From Owenia fusiformis (Eukaryota > Annelida > Polychaeta > Sabellida > Oweniidae), in NCBI GenBank assembly GCA_903813345.2, contig CAIIXF020000002.1, positions 12,856,150 through 12,916,149 on the forward strand: a stretch of 60,000 bases of DNA, given 5' to 3'. The notes under the pieces are model-generated. The model saw nothing but the letters and a program-made list of their open reading frames with translations. It searched no databases and was not told the DNA's origin. The stretch's first letter is position 1; the number at the start of each line of letters is the position of its first letter. Position numbers and translations under genes: made by a program. Shown one piece after another: positions 12,338-24,369 of the stretch.

Positions 12338-15240
12338 ACTCCATCCAACGAACCAAACAACCAACGAACCAGACAAGCAACGAACCAGACAAGCAACGAA
12401 CCAGATGACCAAGATCATGGATCTAGTGCTTAGTATTGTATTGTATTGTATTGTATTGTATAGTTGTTTTGTTTTGTATTGTATTGTATTTCGTTGACCA
12501 GTACTTACTCAGTAATGATTCAATTTTAAAGTTGACTTCAAGTACTACTCCAGATCTAAATTTTGAAGGTCTGAAGTCTTGTGTTCATTTTAGCTACAGT
12601 TGTAGATTGAAGGGTCTTTTCTTTTGGGTTTTCATGTTAAAATTGTGGGTTAGTTTCGGGGTTTCTTTCTTTTTAATTGAACCATCGCTGATCTTTTCCT
12701 TAAATGTACTTTCAGGTGCAGTCCTCTTGCCTTGGAGAGAACAGAAAGAACCACAAAGGGAAAACCACAGAGAATCTACAATTTGTGCTACCTACCTGCA
12801 GCATTTGTGATCTACATACCTCTTGCCTTGGAGAGAACAAAAAGAAACACAAAAGGAAAACCACAGAGAATCTGCAATTTGTGCTACCTATCTGCAGCAT
12901 TTATATCTACATACCATCTTGTTAAAGGTACTGTAACACATAATCAGTTCTATCATTTGATGATTTTGCTCTCTGGTTCAGTACGGTTATTCCACACGAC
13001 ACATTTTTCAATTGTTGGGATTCTAATCCCATTGTTGGCACATGTATGTTTGGCAAACATTTTTTTCTAAGAAATACACTAAAAGAGGACTGCCTTGATT
13101 TCACTTAATGTACAGATGTACCATGAAGCCATGTTTCATTATTTTCACTTGGGTCTGTGTTCTTAAAGAATATACATATGCTCAACTATTCCATTCTTCC
13201 TACAGAGTTACATCTGCCCAAGCAGTTAGTTGACTTGATGATATAAATCTTGAGCCAGGAGGGGTATAAGGCTATGACAGATTTACTAGAGTCAATGAAA
13301 GGAATGTCTTTGCATTCCCTCCTCCGCTTGTATTGGAAGTGACTCGACCAAGTTGCATCCTTGTATTTTTCATTTTCTTATCTTGTATCATTCAGGTTTA
13401 ACTATGAGAGAGATGCAGCAAACACACCAAGTTAGGGCGACAGCTGGATCAGTCTTTCGACAACTTTGAGCCATCAGGTCCGGTCCACGTAAACAGTATC
13501 ATGGGCGAGAGGTGTTCGTGTTCCTGTCACCAAAGCACCAAAGTAAGTACATTTTTTTTCTATTCAATTATTACAACAGGTTAGTTCCTCTGTTTTCAGG
13601 TTCCCTTTCAGCTTGGAGATGAGGAGCCCGATGACCAACGACACAACCGAGACAACAGCTGCGTTCCTGCTACCTAAGTTAAGTATTCCTTCCTGGTTTT
13701 GCATAGGGATGGGGGGCGCCTCCCAGTTTGATATTTACTTGTGGACTTTTGTTGGCCGACCCATATTTTTGGTGGAGAAACTTGGACTCTAAGGTAAAGT
13801 GGGAGGGGGGTGGTTGGGTTTCCGGGGGGATAGAGTTCATGTTTCAAAATCAAAAATATGGAAGTCTACTGGTTTATATCAAATTGGGAGAAATAAATTT
13901 TATCTTTTGTAATATTCTGTAAATTTTTAGTAGTGTAGTGTAAAGTATAGTGTAAAGTTTTATTTAAAGTTTTTATGTAAAGTTTATGTAAAATAACAAA
14001 TACTACAACATGTTTTATCTATTTGTAGCACAGATGGTGAAGTCCCTGCGAAAAGACGGTCCTGTTGGAATCACATTTTTTCCACGAGGGGACTAGGTCA
14101 AGTTTCCAGGACTTACAGTAGATGTCGCATTTTGACCAGTTTTATCTCTTGCAATCAGTTGCATCCCATTAGAAGGGGGGGGGGGAACTCCAAGTACTAT
14201 TCCAGTTTTCCTGCGGAATGACAGTCCTGTTGAAATCACATTTGTCTCCATTAGGGGACTAGGTTGAGTTTCAAGGACCTACCGTACATGTCGCTCTGAC
14301 CAGTTTTTATCTCTTGCAATCAATTGCATCCCATTAGCAGGGGGGGGGGGGACTCCCAGTACTCTTCCAGTTTTCCTGCGGAGAGACAGTCCTGTTGAAA
14401 TCACATTTGTCTCCATTAGGGGACTAGGTTGAGTTTCAAGGACTTACCGTAGATGTCGCTTTTGACCAGTTTTCATCTCTTGCAATCAGTTGCATCCCAT
14501 TAGCAGGGGGGGGGAACTCCCAGTACTATTCCAGTTTTCGTGCGGAAGGACGGTCCTGTTGAAATCACATTTGTCTCCATTAGGGGACTAGGTTGAGTTT
14601 CAAGGACCTACTGTACATGTCGCTCTGACCAGTTTTTATCTCTTGCAATCAATTGCATCCCATTTGCAGGGGGGGGGACTCCCAGTACTCTTCCAGTTTT
14701 CCTGCGGAAAGACAGTCCTGTTGAAATCACATTTGTCTCCATTAGGGGACTAGGTTGAGTTTCAAGGACTTACAGTAGATGTCGCATTTTGACCAGTATT
14801 ATCTCTTGCAATCAGTTGCATCCCATTAGCAGGGGGGGGGGAACTCCCAGTAGGTTTTCAGTTTTCCTGCAGAAAGACAGTCCTGTTGAAATCACATTTG
14901 TCTCCATTAGGGGACTAGGTTGAGTTTCAAGGACTTACTGTAGATGTCGCTTTTGACCAGTTTTTATCTCTTGCAATCAGTTGCATTCCATTAGCAGGGG
15001 GCTGCTCCCAGTACTATTCTAGTTTTTCTTGGGGGGGAAGTCAAACAACCAGACAACCAACCAGACAACCAACCAACCAACTTACCGAACATCCAACCGA
15101 CCAACCAATGACCCAATAGGCTTAATCTATTAACTAACTTACTTACTAACCAACCAACTAACCAACCAGACAACCACCAGACCACCCAATAGGTTAAAAC
15201 TAACCAACCAACTAACTAATTAATCAACAAACTAATCAAC
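12338..15240 (+). repeat. Satellite unit 5 (2,903 bp, 6 subrepeats)
   Basis: Six subrepeats from 14,029. A one-base insertion in a T run near 13,062 shortens the 121-codon frame downstream of block a, but block a itself stays open. Shares the TATCATTCAG acceptor variant with unit 3. Confidence 0.93.
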
Positions 15241-18158
15241 ACTCCATCCAACGAACCAAACAACCAACGAACCAGACAAGCAACGAACCAGACAAGCAAC
15301 GAACCAGATGACCAAGATCATGGATCTAGTGCTTAGTATTGTATTGTATTGTATTGTATTGTATTGTATTGTATTCTATAGTTTTGTATTGTTTTGTTTT
15401 GTATTGTATTGTATTTCGTTGACCAGTACTTACTCAGTAATGATTCAATTTTAAAGTTGACTTCAAGTACTACTCCAGATCTAAATTTTGAAGGTCTGAA
15501 GTCTTGTGTTCATTTTAGCTACAGTTGTAGATTGAAGGGTCTTTTCTTTTGGGTTTTCATGTTAAAATTGTGGGTTAGTTTCGGGGTTTCTTTCTTTTTA
15601 ATTGAACCATCGCTGATCTTTTCCTTAAATGTACTTTCAGGTGCAGTCCTCTTGCCTTGGAGAGAACAGAAAGAACCACAAAGGGAAAACCACAGAGAAT
15701 CTACAATTTGTGCTACCTACCTGCAGCATTTGTGATCTACATACCTCTTGCCTTGGAGAGAACAAAAAGAAACACAAAAGGAAAACCACAGAGAATCTGC
15801 AATTTGTGCTACCTATCTGCAGCATTTATATCTACATACCATCTTGTTAAAGGTACTGTAACACATAATCAGTTCTATCATTTGATGATTTTGCTCTCTG
15901 GTTCAGTACGGTTATTCCACACGACATATTTTTCAATTGTTGGGATTCTAATCCCATTGTTGGCACATGTATGTTTGGCAAACATTTTTTCTAAAAAATA
16001 CACTAAAAGAGGACTGCCTTGATTTCACTTAATGTACAGATGTACCATGAAGCCATGTTTCATTATTTTCACATGTGGTCTGTGTTCTTAAAGAATATAC
16101 ATATGCTCAACTATTCCATTCTTCCTACAGAGTTACATCTGCCCAAGCAGTTAGTTGACTTGATGATATAAATCTTGAGCCAGGAGGGGTATAAGGCTAT
16201 GACAGATTTACTAGAGTCAATGAAAGGAATGTCTTTGCATTCCCTCCTCCGCTTGTATTGGAAGTGACTCGACCAAGTTGCATCCTTGTATTTTTCATTT
16301 TCTTATCTTGTATCTTTCAGGTACAACTATGAGAGAGATGCAGCAAACACACCAAGTTAGGGCGACAGCTGGATCAGTCTTTCGACAACTTTGAGCCATC
16401 AGGTCTGGTCCACGTAAACAGTATCATGGGCGAGAGGTGTTCGTGTTCCTGTCACTAAAGCACCAAAGTAAGTACATTTTTTTCTATTCAATTATTACAA
16501 CAGGTTAGTTCCTCTGTTTTCAGGTTCCCTTTCAGCTTGGAGATGAGGAGCCCGATGACCAACGACACAACCGAGACAACAGCTGCGTTCCTGCTACCTA
16601 AGTTAAGTATTCCTTCCTGGTTTTGCATAGGGATGGGGGGCGCCTCCCAGTTTGATATTTACTTGTGGACTTTTGTTGGCCGACCCATATTTTTGGTGGA
16701 GAAACTTGGACTCTAAGGTAAAGTGGGAGGGGGGTGGTTGGGTTTCCGGGGGGATAGAGTTCATGTTTCAAAATCAAAAATATGGAAGTCTACTGGTTTA
16801 TATCAAATTGGGAGAAATAAATTTTATCTTTTGTAATATTCTGTAAATTTTTAGTAGTGTAGTGTAAAGTATAGTGTAAAGTTTTATTTAAAGTTTTTAT
16901 GTAAAGTTTTATGTAAAATAACAACTACTACAACATGTTTTATCTATTTGTAGCACAGATGGTGAAGTCCCTGCGAAAAGACGGTCCTGTTGGAATCACA
17001 TTTTTCCCACGAGGGGACTAGGTCAAGTTTCCAGGACATACAGTAGATGTCGCATTTTGACCAGTTTTATCTCTTGCAATCAGTTGCATCCCATTAGAAG
17101 GGGGGGGGAACTCCCAGTACTATTCCAGTTTTCCTGCGGAATGACAGTCCTGTTGAAATCACATTTGTCTCCATTAGGGGACTAGGTTGAGTTTCAAGGA
17201 CCTACCGTACATGTCGCTCTGACCAGTTTTTATCTCTTGCAATCAATTGCATCCCATTAGCAGGGGGGGGACTCCCAGTACTCTTCCAGTTTTCCTGTGG
17301 AAAGACAGTCCTGTTGAAATCACATTTGTCTCCATTAGGGGACTAGGTTGAGTTTCAAGGACTTCCCGTAGATGTCGCTTTTGACCAGTTTTCATCTCTT
17401 GCAATCAGTTGTATCCCATTAGCAGGGGGGGGGAACTCCCAGTACTATTCCAGTTTTAGTGCGGAAGGACGGTCCTGTTGAAATCACATTTGTCTCCATT
17501 AGGGGACTAGGTTGAGTTTCAAGGACCTACCGTACATGTCGCTCTGACCAGTTTTTATCTCTTGCAATCAATTGCATCCCATTAGCAGGGGGGGGACTCC
17601 CAGTACTCTTCCAGTTTTCCTGCGGAAAGACAGTCCTGTTGAAATCACATTTGTCTCCATTAGGGGACTAGGTTGAGTTTCAAGGACTTACAGTAGATGT
17701 CGCATTTTGACCAGTATTATCTCTTGCAATCAGTTGCATCCCATTAGCAGGGGGGGGGGAACTCCCAGTAGTTTTTCAGTTTTCCTGCAGAAAGACAGTC
17801 CTGTTGAAATTACATTTGTCTCCATTAGGGGACTAGGTTGAGTTTCAAGGACTTACTGTAGATGTCGCTTTTGACCAGTTTTTATCTCTTGCAATCAGTT
17901 GCATTCCATTAGCAGGGGGCTGCTCCCAGTACTATTCTAATTTTTCTTGGGGGGGAAGTCAAACAACCAGACAACCAACCAGACAACCAACCAACCAACT
18001 TACCGAACATCCAACCGACCAACCAATGACCCAATAGGCTTAATCTATTAACTAACTTACTTACTAACCAACCAACTAACCAACAAGACAACCACCAGAC
18101 CACCCAATAGGTTAAAACTAACCAACCAACTAACTAATTAATCAACAAACTAATCAAC
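15241..18158 (+). repeat. Satellite unit 6 (2,918 bp, 6 subrepeats)
   Basis: Six subrepeats from 16,954. The TATTG microsatellite is longer than in earlier units. The block c variant GTCACTAAAG is shared with unit 7. Confidence 0.93.
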
Positions 18159-21091
18159 ACTCCATCCAACGAACCAAACAACCAACGAACCAGACAAGCA
18201 ACGAACCAGACAAGCAACGAACCAGATGACCAAGATCATGTATCTAGTGCTTAGTATTGTATTGTATTGTATTGTATTGTATTGTATTGTATTGCATTGT
18301 ATAGTTTTGTATTGTTTTGTTTTGTATTGTATTGTATTTCGTTGACCAGTACTTACTCAGTAATGATTCAATTTTAAAGTTGACTTCAAGTACTACTCCA
18401 GATCTAAATTTTGAAGGTCTGAAGTCTTGTGTTCATTTTAGCTACAGTTGTAGATTGAAGGGTCTTTTCTTTTGGGTTTTCATGTTAAAATTGTGGGCTT
18501 AGTTTCGGTGTTTCTTTCTTTTTAATTGAACCATCGCTGATCTTTTCCTTAAATGTACTTTCAGGTGCAGTCCTCTTGCCTTGGAGAGAACAGAAAGAAC
18601 CACAAAGGGAAAACCACAGAGAATCTACAATTTGTGCTACCTACCTGCAGCATTTGTGATCTACATACCTCTTGCCTTGGAGAGAACAAAGAGAAACACA
18701 AAAGGAAAACCACAGAGAATCTGCAATTTGTGCTACCTATCTGCAGCATTTATATCTACATACCATCTTGTTAAAGGTACTGTAACACATAATCAGTTCT
18801 ATCATTTGATGATTTTGCTCTCTGGTTCAGTACGGTTATTCCACACGACACATTTTTCAATTGTTGGGATTCTAATCGCATTGTTGGCACATGTATGTTT
18901 GGCAAACATTTTTTCTAAAAAATACACTAAAAGAGGACTGCCTTGATTTCACTTAATGTACAGATGTACCATGAAGCCATGTTTCATTATTTTCACATGT
19001 GGTCTGTGTTCTTAAAGAATATACATATGCTCAACTATTCCATTCTTCCTACAGAGTTACATCTGCCCAAGCAGTTAGTTGACTTGATGATATAAATCTT
19101 GAGCCAGGAGGGGTATAAGGCTATGACAGATTTACTAGAGTCAATGAAAGGAATGTCTTTGCATTCCCTCCTCCGCTTGTATTGGAAGTGACTCGACCAA
19201 GTTGCATCCTTGTATTTTTCATTTTCTTATCTTGTATCTTTCAGGTACAACTATGAGAGAGATGCAGCAAACACACCAAGTTAGGGCGACAGCTGGATCA
19301 GTCTTTCGACAACTTTGAGCCATCAGGTCCGGTCCACGTAAACAGTATCATGGGCGAGAGGTGTTCGTGTTCCTGTCACTAAAGCACCAAAGTAAGTACA
19401 TTTTTTTTCTATTCAATTATTACAACAGGTTAGTTCCTCTGTTTTCAGGTTCCCTTTCAGCTTGGAGATGAGGAGCCCGATGACCAACGACACAACCGAG
19501 ACAACAGCTGCGTTCCTGCTACCTAAGTTAAGTATTCCTTCCTGGTTTTGCATAGGGATGGGGGGCGCCTCCCAGTTTGACATTTACTTGTGGACTTTTG
19601 TTGGCCGACCCATATTTTTGGTGGAGAAACTTGGACTCTAAGGTAAAGTGGGAGGGGGGTGGTTGGGTTTCCGGGGGGATAGAGTTCATGTTTCAAAATC
19701 AAAAATATGGAAGTCTACTGGTTTATATCAAATTGGGAGAAATAAATTTTATCTTTTGTAATATTCTGTAAATTTTTAGTAGTGTAGTGTAAAGTATAGT
19801 GTAAAGTTTTATTTAAAGTTTTTATGTAAAGTTTTATGTAAAATAACAACTACTACAACATGTTTTATCTATTTGTAGCACAGATGGTGAAGTCCCTGCG
19901 AAAAGACGGTCCTGTTGGAATCACATTTTTTCCACGAGGGGACTAGGTCAAGTTTCCAGGACTTACAGTAGATGTCGCATTTTGACCAGTTTTATCTCTT
20001 GCAATCAGTTGCATCCCATTAGAAGGGGGGGGGGGAACTCCCAGTACTATTCCAGTTTTCCTGCGGAATCACAGTCCTGTTGAAATCACATTTGTCTCCA
20101 TTAGGGGACTAGGTTGAGTTTCAAGGACCTACCGTACATGTCGCTCTGACCAGTTTTTATCTCTTGCAATCAATTGCATCCCATTAGCAGGGGGGACTCC
20201 CAGTACTCTTCCAGTTTTCCTGCGGAAAGACAGTCCTGTTGAAATCACATTTGTCTCCATTAGGGGACTAGGTTGAGTTTCAAGGACTTACCGTAGATGT
20301 CGCTTTTGACCAGTTTTCATCTCTTGCAATCAGTTGTATCCCATTAGCAGGGGGGGGGGAACTCCCAGTACTATTCCAGTTTTAGTGCGGAAGGACGGTC
20401 CTGTTGAAATCACATTTGTCTCCATTAGGGGACTAGGTTGAGTTTCAAGGACCTACCGTACATGTCGCTCTGACCAGTTTTTATCTCTTGCAATCAATTG
20501 CATCCCATTAGCAGGGGGGGGGGACTCCCAGTACTCTTCCAGTTTTCCTGCGGAAAGATAGTCCTGTTGAAATCACATTTGTCTCCATTAGGGGACTAGG
20601 TTGAGTTTCAAGGACTTACAGTAGATGTCGCATTTTGACCAGTATTATCTCTTGCAATCAGTTGCATCCCATTAGCAGGGGGGGGGGGGGGGAACTCCCA
20701 GTAGTTTTTCAGTTTTCCTGCAGAAAGACAGTCCTGTTGAAATCACATTTGTCTCCATTAGGGGACTAGGTTGAGTTTCAAGGACTTACTGTAGATGTCG
20801 CTTTTGACCAGTTTTTATCTCTTGCAATCAGTTGCATTCCATTAGCAGGGGGCTGCTCCCAGTACTATTCTAATTTTTCTTGGGGGGGAAGTCAAACAAC
20901 CAGACAACCAACCAGACAACCAACCAACCAACTTACCGAACATCCAACCGACCAACCAATGACCCAATAGGCTTTATCTATTAACTAACTTACTTACTAA
21001 CCAACCAACTAACCAACCAGACAACCACCAGACCACCCAATAGGTTAAAACTAACCAACCAACTAACTAATTAATCAACCAACTAATCAAC
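18159..21091 (+). repeat. Satellite unit 7 (2,933 bp, 6 subrepeats)
   Basis: Six subrepeats from 19,879; one G tract near 20,680 is the longest in the array. Last complete unit. It shares the GTCACTAAAG variant with unit 6. Confidence 0.93.
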
Positions 21092-22812
21092 ACTCCATCC
21101 AACGAACCAAACAACCAACGAACCAGACAAGCAACGGACCAGACAAGCAACGAACCAGATGACCAAGATCATGGATCTAGTGCTTAGTATTGTATTGTAT
21201 TGTATTGTATTGTATTGTATAGTTTTGTATTGTATTGTATTTCGTTGACCAGTACTTACTCAGTAATGATTCAATTTTAAAGCTGACTTCAAGTACTACT
21301 CCAGATCTAAATTTTGAAGGTCTGAAGTCTTGTGTTCATTTTAGCTACAGTTGTAGATTGAAGGGTCTTAACTTTTGGGTTTTCATGTTAAAATTGTGGA
21401 CTTAGTTTCGGGGTTTCTTTCTTTTTAATTGAACCATCGCTGATCTTTTCCTTAAATGTACTTTCAGGTGCAGTCCTCTTGCCTTGGAGAGAACAAAAAG
21501 AACCACAAAGGGAAAACCACAGAGAATCTACAATTTGTGCTACCTACCTGCAGCATTTGTGATCTACATACTGGAGAGAACAAAAAGAAACACAAAAGGA
21601 AAACCACAGAGAATCTACAATTTGTGCTACCTACCTGCAGCATTTGTGATCTACATACTGGAGAGAACAAAAAGAAACACAAAAGGAAAACCACAGAGAA
21701 TCAGCAATTTGTGCTACCTATCTGCAGCATTTATATCTACATACCATCTTGTTAAAGGTACTGTAACACATAATCAGTTCTATCATTTGATGATTTTGCT
21801 CTCTGGTTCAGTACGGTTATTCCACACGACACATTTTTCAATTGTTGGGATTCTAATCCCATTGTTGGCACATGTATGTTTGGCAAACATTTTTTCTAAG
21901 AAATACACTAAAAGAGGACTGCCTTGATTTTACTTAATGTACAGATGTACCATGAAGCCATGTTTCATTATTCTCACATGTGGTCTGTGTTCTTAAAGGG
22001 TGACGCATATCGTTTAGCAAATCGAACGCTCGTTTCTGGTGTTGCTCACCGTTTAGTATAAAAGGCCCGATCCCGGAATAATACTCAAGGGTTCACAGGT
22101 TCGAGGTCGTTGTGTCAACACCTCTAACTGTTATATAGCATAAGTATATTATAGATCGTCACACATTTATAAAAGGGTGATTTTTATTTTGACAAATCAA
22201 TCCCACATTTATGGGTGAAGTTTCAGGATCTTCTATTTGTGTATAATAAGGAAAAGTTGGCATCTCAATTTCCCCATATCGTAATAGCACACAGCTTGGC
22301 ATATGAAATATCCTACAAATGAAACAAAGCAAGACAAACCGGTTTCTAATACAAGGATTTATATTGGCTGTTGTACATGTATTCTTTGAACGCAATCACT
22401 CTTTGGATAACGTTTTCAAAATCATTATAAACGGATTACTTTATCTCAAAGACAATTTCAATAAATTGGATTTTACAGAACTCCCCTTATTTCTTAAAAA
22501 TGGACTGATCCAGTTGATTCGCCTGGAGCCGCCATATTGTTTTTATACGGGATGCTAATCGAAACCCTTTAAAGAATATACATATGCTCAACTATTCCAT
22601 TCTTCCTACAGAGTTACATCTGCCCAAGCAGTTAGTTGACTTGATGATATAAATCTTCAGCCGGGAGGGGTACAAGGCTATGACAGATTTACTAGAGTCA
22701 ATGAAAGGAATGTCTTGGCATTCCCTCCTCCGCTTGTATTGGAAGTGACTCGACCAAGTTGCATCCTTGTATTTTTCATTTTCTTATCTTGTATCTTTCA
22801 GGTACAACTATG
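21092..22812 (+). repeat. Satellite unit 8, divergent, truncated and carrying a TTAA element
   Basis: Homology to the array ends after GGTACAACTATG at 22,812, eleven or twelve bases into block c; unrelated sequence follows. Block a has three 87 bp repeats rather than two of 96 bp. A 572 bp element sits at 21,997-22,568 between blocks a and b. Substitutions relative to the other units are more frequent, for example CTTCAGCCGGGAGGGGTAC in block b. Confidence 0.9.
21997..22568 (+). mobile_element. 572 bp TTAA-flanked element, copy 1 (full length)
   Basis: TTAA at 21,993-21,996 and 22,569-22,572 flanks the insert; the other seven satellite units have a single TTAA at this point, so they are empty sites. 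The ends share AGGGT in inverted orientation. A TTAA duplication is typical of the piggyBac superfamily. A TATAAAAGG box lies at 22,057-22,065 and a 79-codon ORF at 22,319-22,558 on the same strand; that ORF is also open in the independent copy at 34,646-35,216. No transposase is present, so the element is non-autonomous. Confidence 0.85.
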
Positions 22813-24170
22813 GTTCTTAAACAGGACATTGGGCTTGCTTCTTTAGTTATGTTGGTGTTATAGAATAGGATAAGTTAACCCTATACATGATATAAATCGT
22901 GAAAATAAATAATGTCTAACATTCCCTTTCTCCCTCACCCTTCAATCGAGAACCAACTTCACAACCCAGTACCAATTAAAACACCAAGGGGCATTTCATG
23001 TTCATTGAAACAAGTCATTTTACATATAGAAGAACGAATTGAAAATATCTCATTAGATCAAAAACAGTTGTAGATACTGGTACTTATAAAAGATGGAGCA
23101 TTCAAAAATTAAATCAATCCTGATTGTTTTCCTTTTTATTTTCAGATTCACTCCTCTTACCTTGGACTTGAGAACATTAGTGCTTCATGTCTGCAGCATC
23201 TATATTATATACTATCTTGCCATGCACTGGTTCTATTGACAAAAAGATGATCGTGTGCATGCAGACTATCTAGTCTAAAGAATTTAATTTGTATCAATAT
23301 TCAACATGCTACATCCAATCAATATATCCGGTCAATATATCTTACACATTGACCTCTGTAGCAGACAGCATAAATATCCATGTGACTTGATACATAGGAC
23401 TTGTTACATCATATTCATGCTTGTTTTGGAATTAAAATGTAGAACCACATGTGTATTACTATGTTAAATTTTTATTTAATGCTATAGCCTTCTTCTGTGC
23501 TGTTCTTCATTATTGTTTCGATGTGAATGTACAAATGCAAAAATTTATGAATATGTGCAAAATCTATATTGATTATTGAATCAAAATGGACACTATATAC
23601 TGTAGATGTATTCCTTAAATCATAGACGAATAAAATGAGTAATTTTAAATCTAGCGTGTTTATTTAAAATCAATTAAATGAGAAATAAATCACACGCCGA
23701 ATCCACAATCTTACGTGAGCAGACCCTGTCATGACAGAGGTCTAAAAACATTCTCATGAAAATGTGAATTTACATAATGTAGCATTATATTAAATCCAAC
23801 TACAAGTATGACCTCTATGAAAATAACAAAGATAGGAACAAAACAAGCTGTTGTGTATAATATTAGCAATAATTTCTTCAGGTATATTTAAAGGCATTTA
23901 TTGTTAGTATTATCCTGAATTTGTTAGTAGAATCCCAAAAGCATATCAGTTGTTAAAGACTTAGTCTGTACATGTACAAGTTGTCATAATAATATGAACA
24001 TTTTCCATTTTTACCCTATGAGACTAAATCACTGAACTACCCTAGCCTATCACTCAAGAACTTCTCTTACATTAGTTTGTTAAGCACATAGAGGACATTT
24101 GTTAGGCAATAGGGTTCTCTGTTAATAAAAAACAGAAAAATAAAACAATCTAAGGATGTAGCCAGGAGAA
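22813..24170. other. Non-coding sequence with one diverged exon-like block
   Basis: Unique apart from the 4,443 bp duplication. The only item of note is the block at 23,146. No protein-like frame or RNA gene was seen. Confidence 0.5.
23146..23225 (+). other. Diverged relative of satellite exon-like block a
   Basis: A pyrimidine tract and TTTTCAG precede ATTCACTCCTCTTACCTTGG, which resembles the start of block a (GTCCTCTTGCCTTGG). Further matches are CTGCAGCATCTAT and TACTATCTTG, but the repeated middle part is missing. The same phase is open (reads ...TLDLRTLVLHVC...). It may be a remnant of the single ancestral exon. The second copy is at 27,589-27,668. Confidence 0.45.
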
Positions 24171-24175
24171 AACAG

Positions 24176-24360
24176 GTGAGGCAAATGTAAATAAATGAGG
24201 CAAATGAAAATAAATGAGGCAAATGTAAATAAATGAGGCAAATGTAAATAGTTGAGGCAAATGTAAATCTATGAAGCAAATGTAAATATATGAGGCAAAT
24301 TTAAATCTATGAAGCAAATGTAAATATATGAGGCAAATTTAAATAGATGAGGCAAATTAA
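24176..24360. repeat. Minisatellite GAGGCAAATGTAAATAAAT, ~19-20 bp, ~10 copies
   Basis: Direct reading shows GAGGCAAATGTAAATA with variants (GAAGCAAATG, GAGGCAAATTTAAAT). The second copy of the 4,443 bp duplication has the same array at 28,619-28,803. Confidence 0.85.
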
Positions 24361-24369
24361 GCTAAAAGG

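Noticed and set aside
22080-22120. GGTTCGAGG word resembling a tRNA B box, suggesting a SINE
   Set aside because: No matching A box at the right distance, no tail repeat, and the element's ends and TTAA duplication identify a DNA transposon instead.
24067-24279. 70-codon minus-strand ORF rich in ICL/HLP repeats
   Set aside because: Translation of the GAGGCAAATGTAAATA minisatellite.
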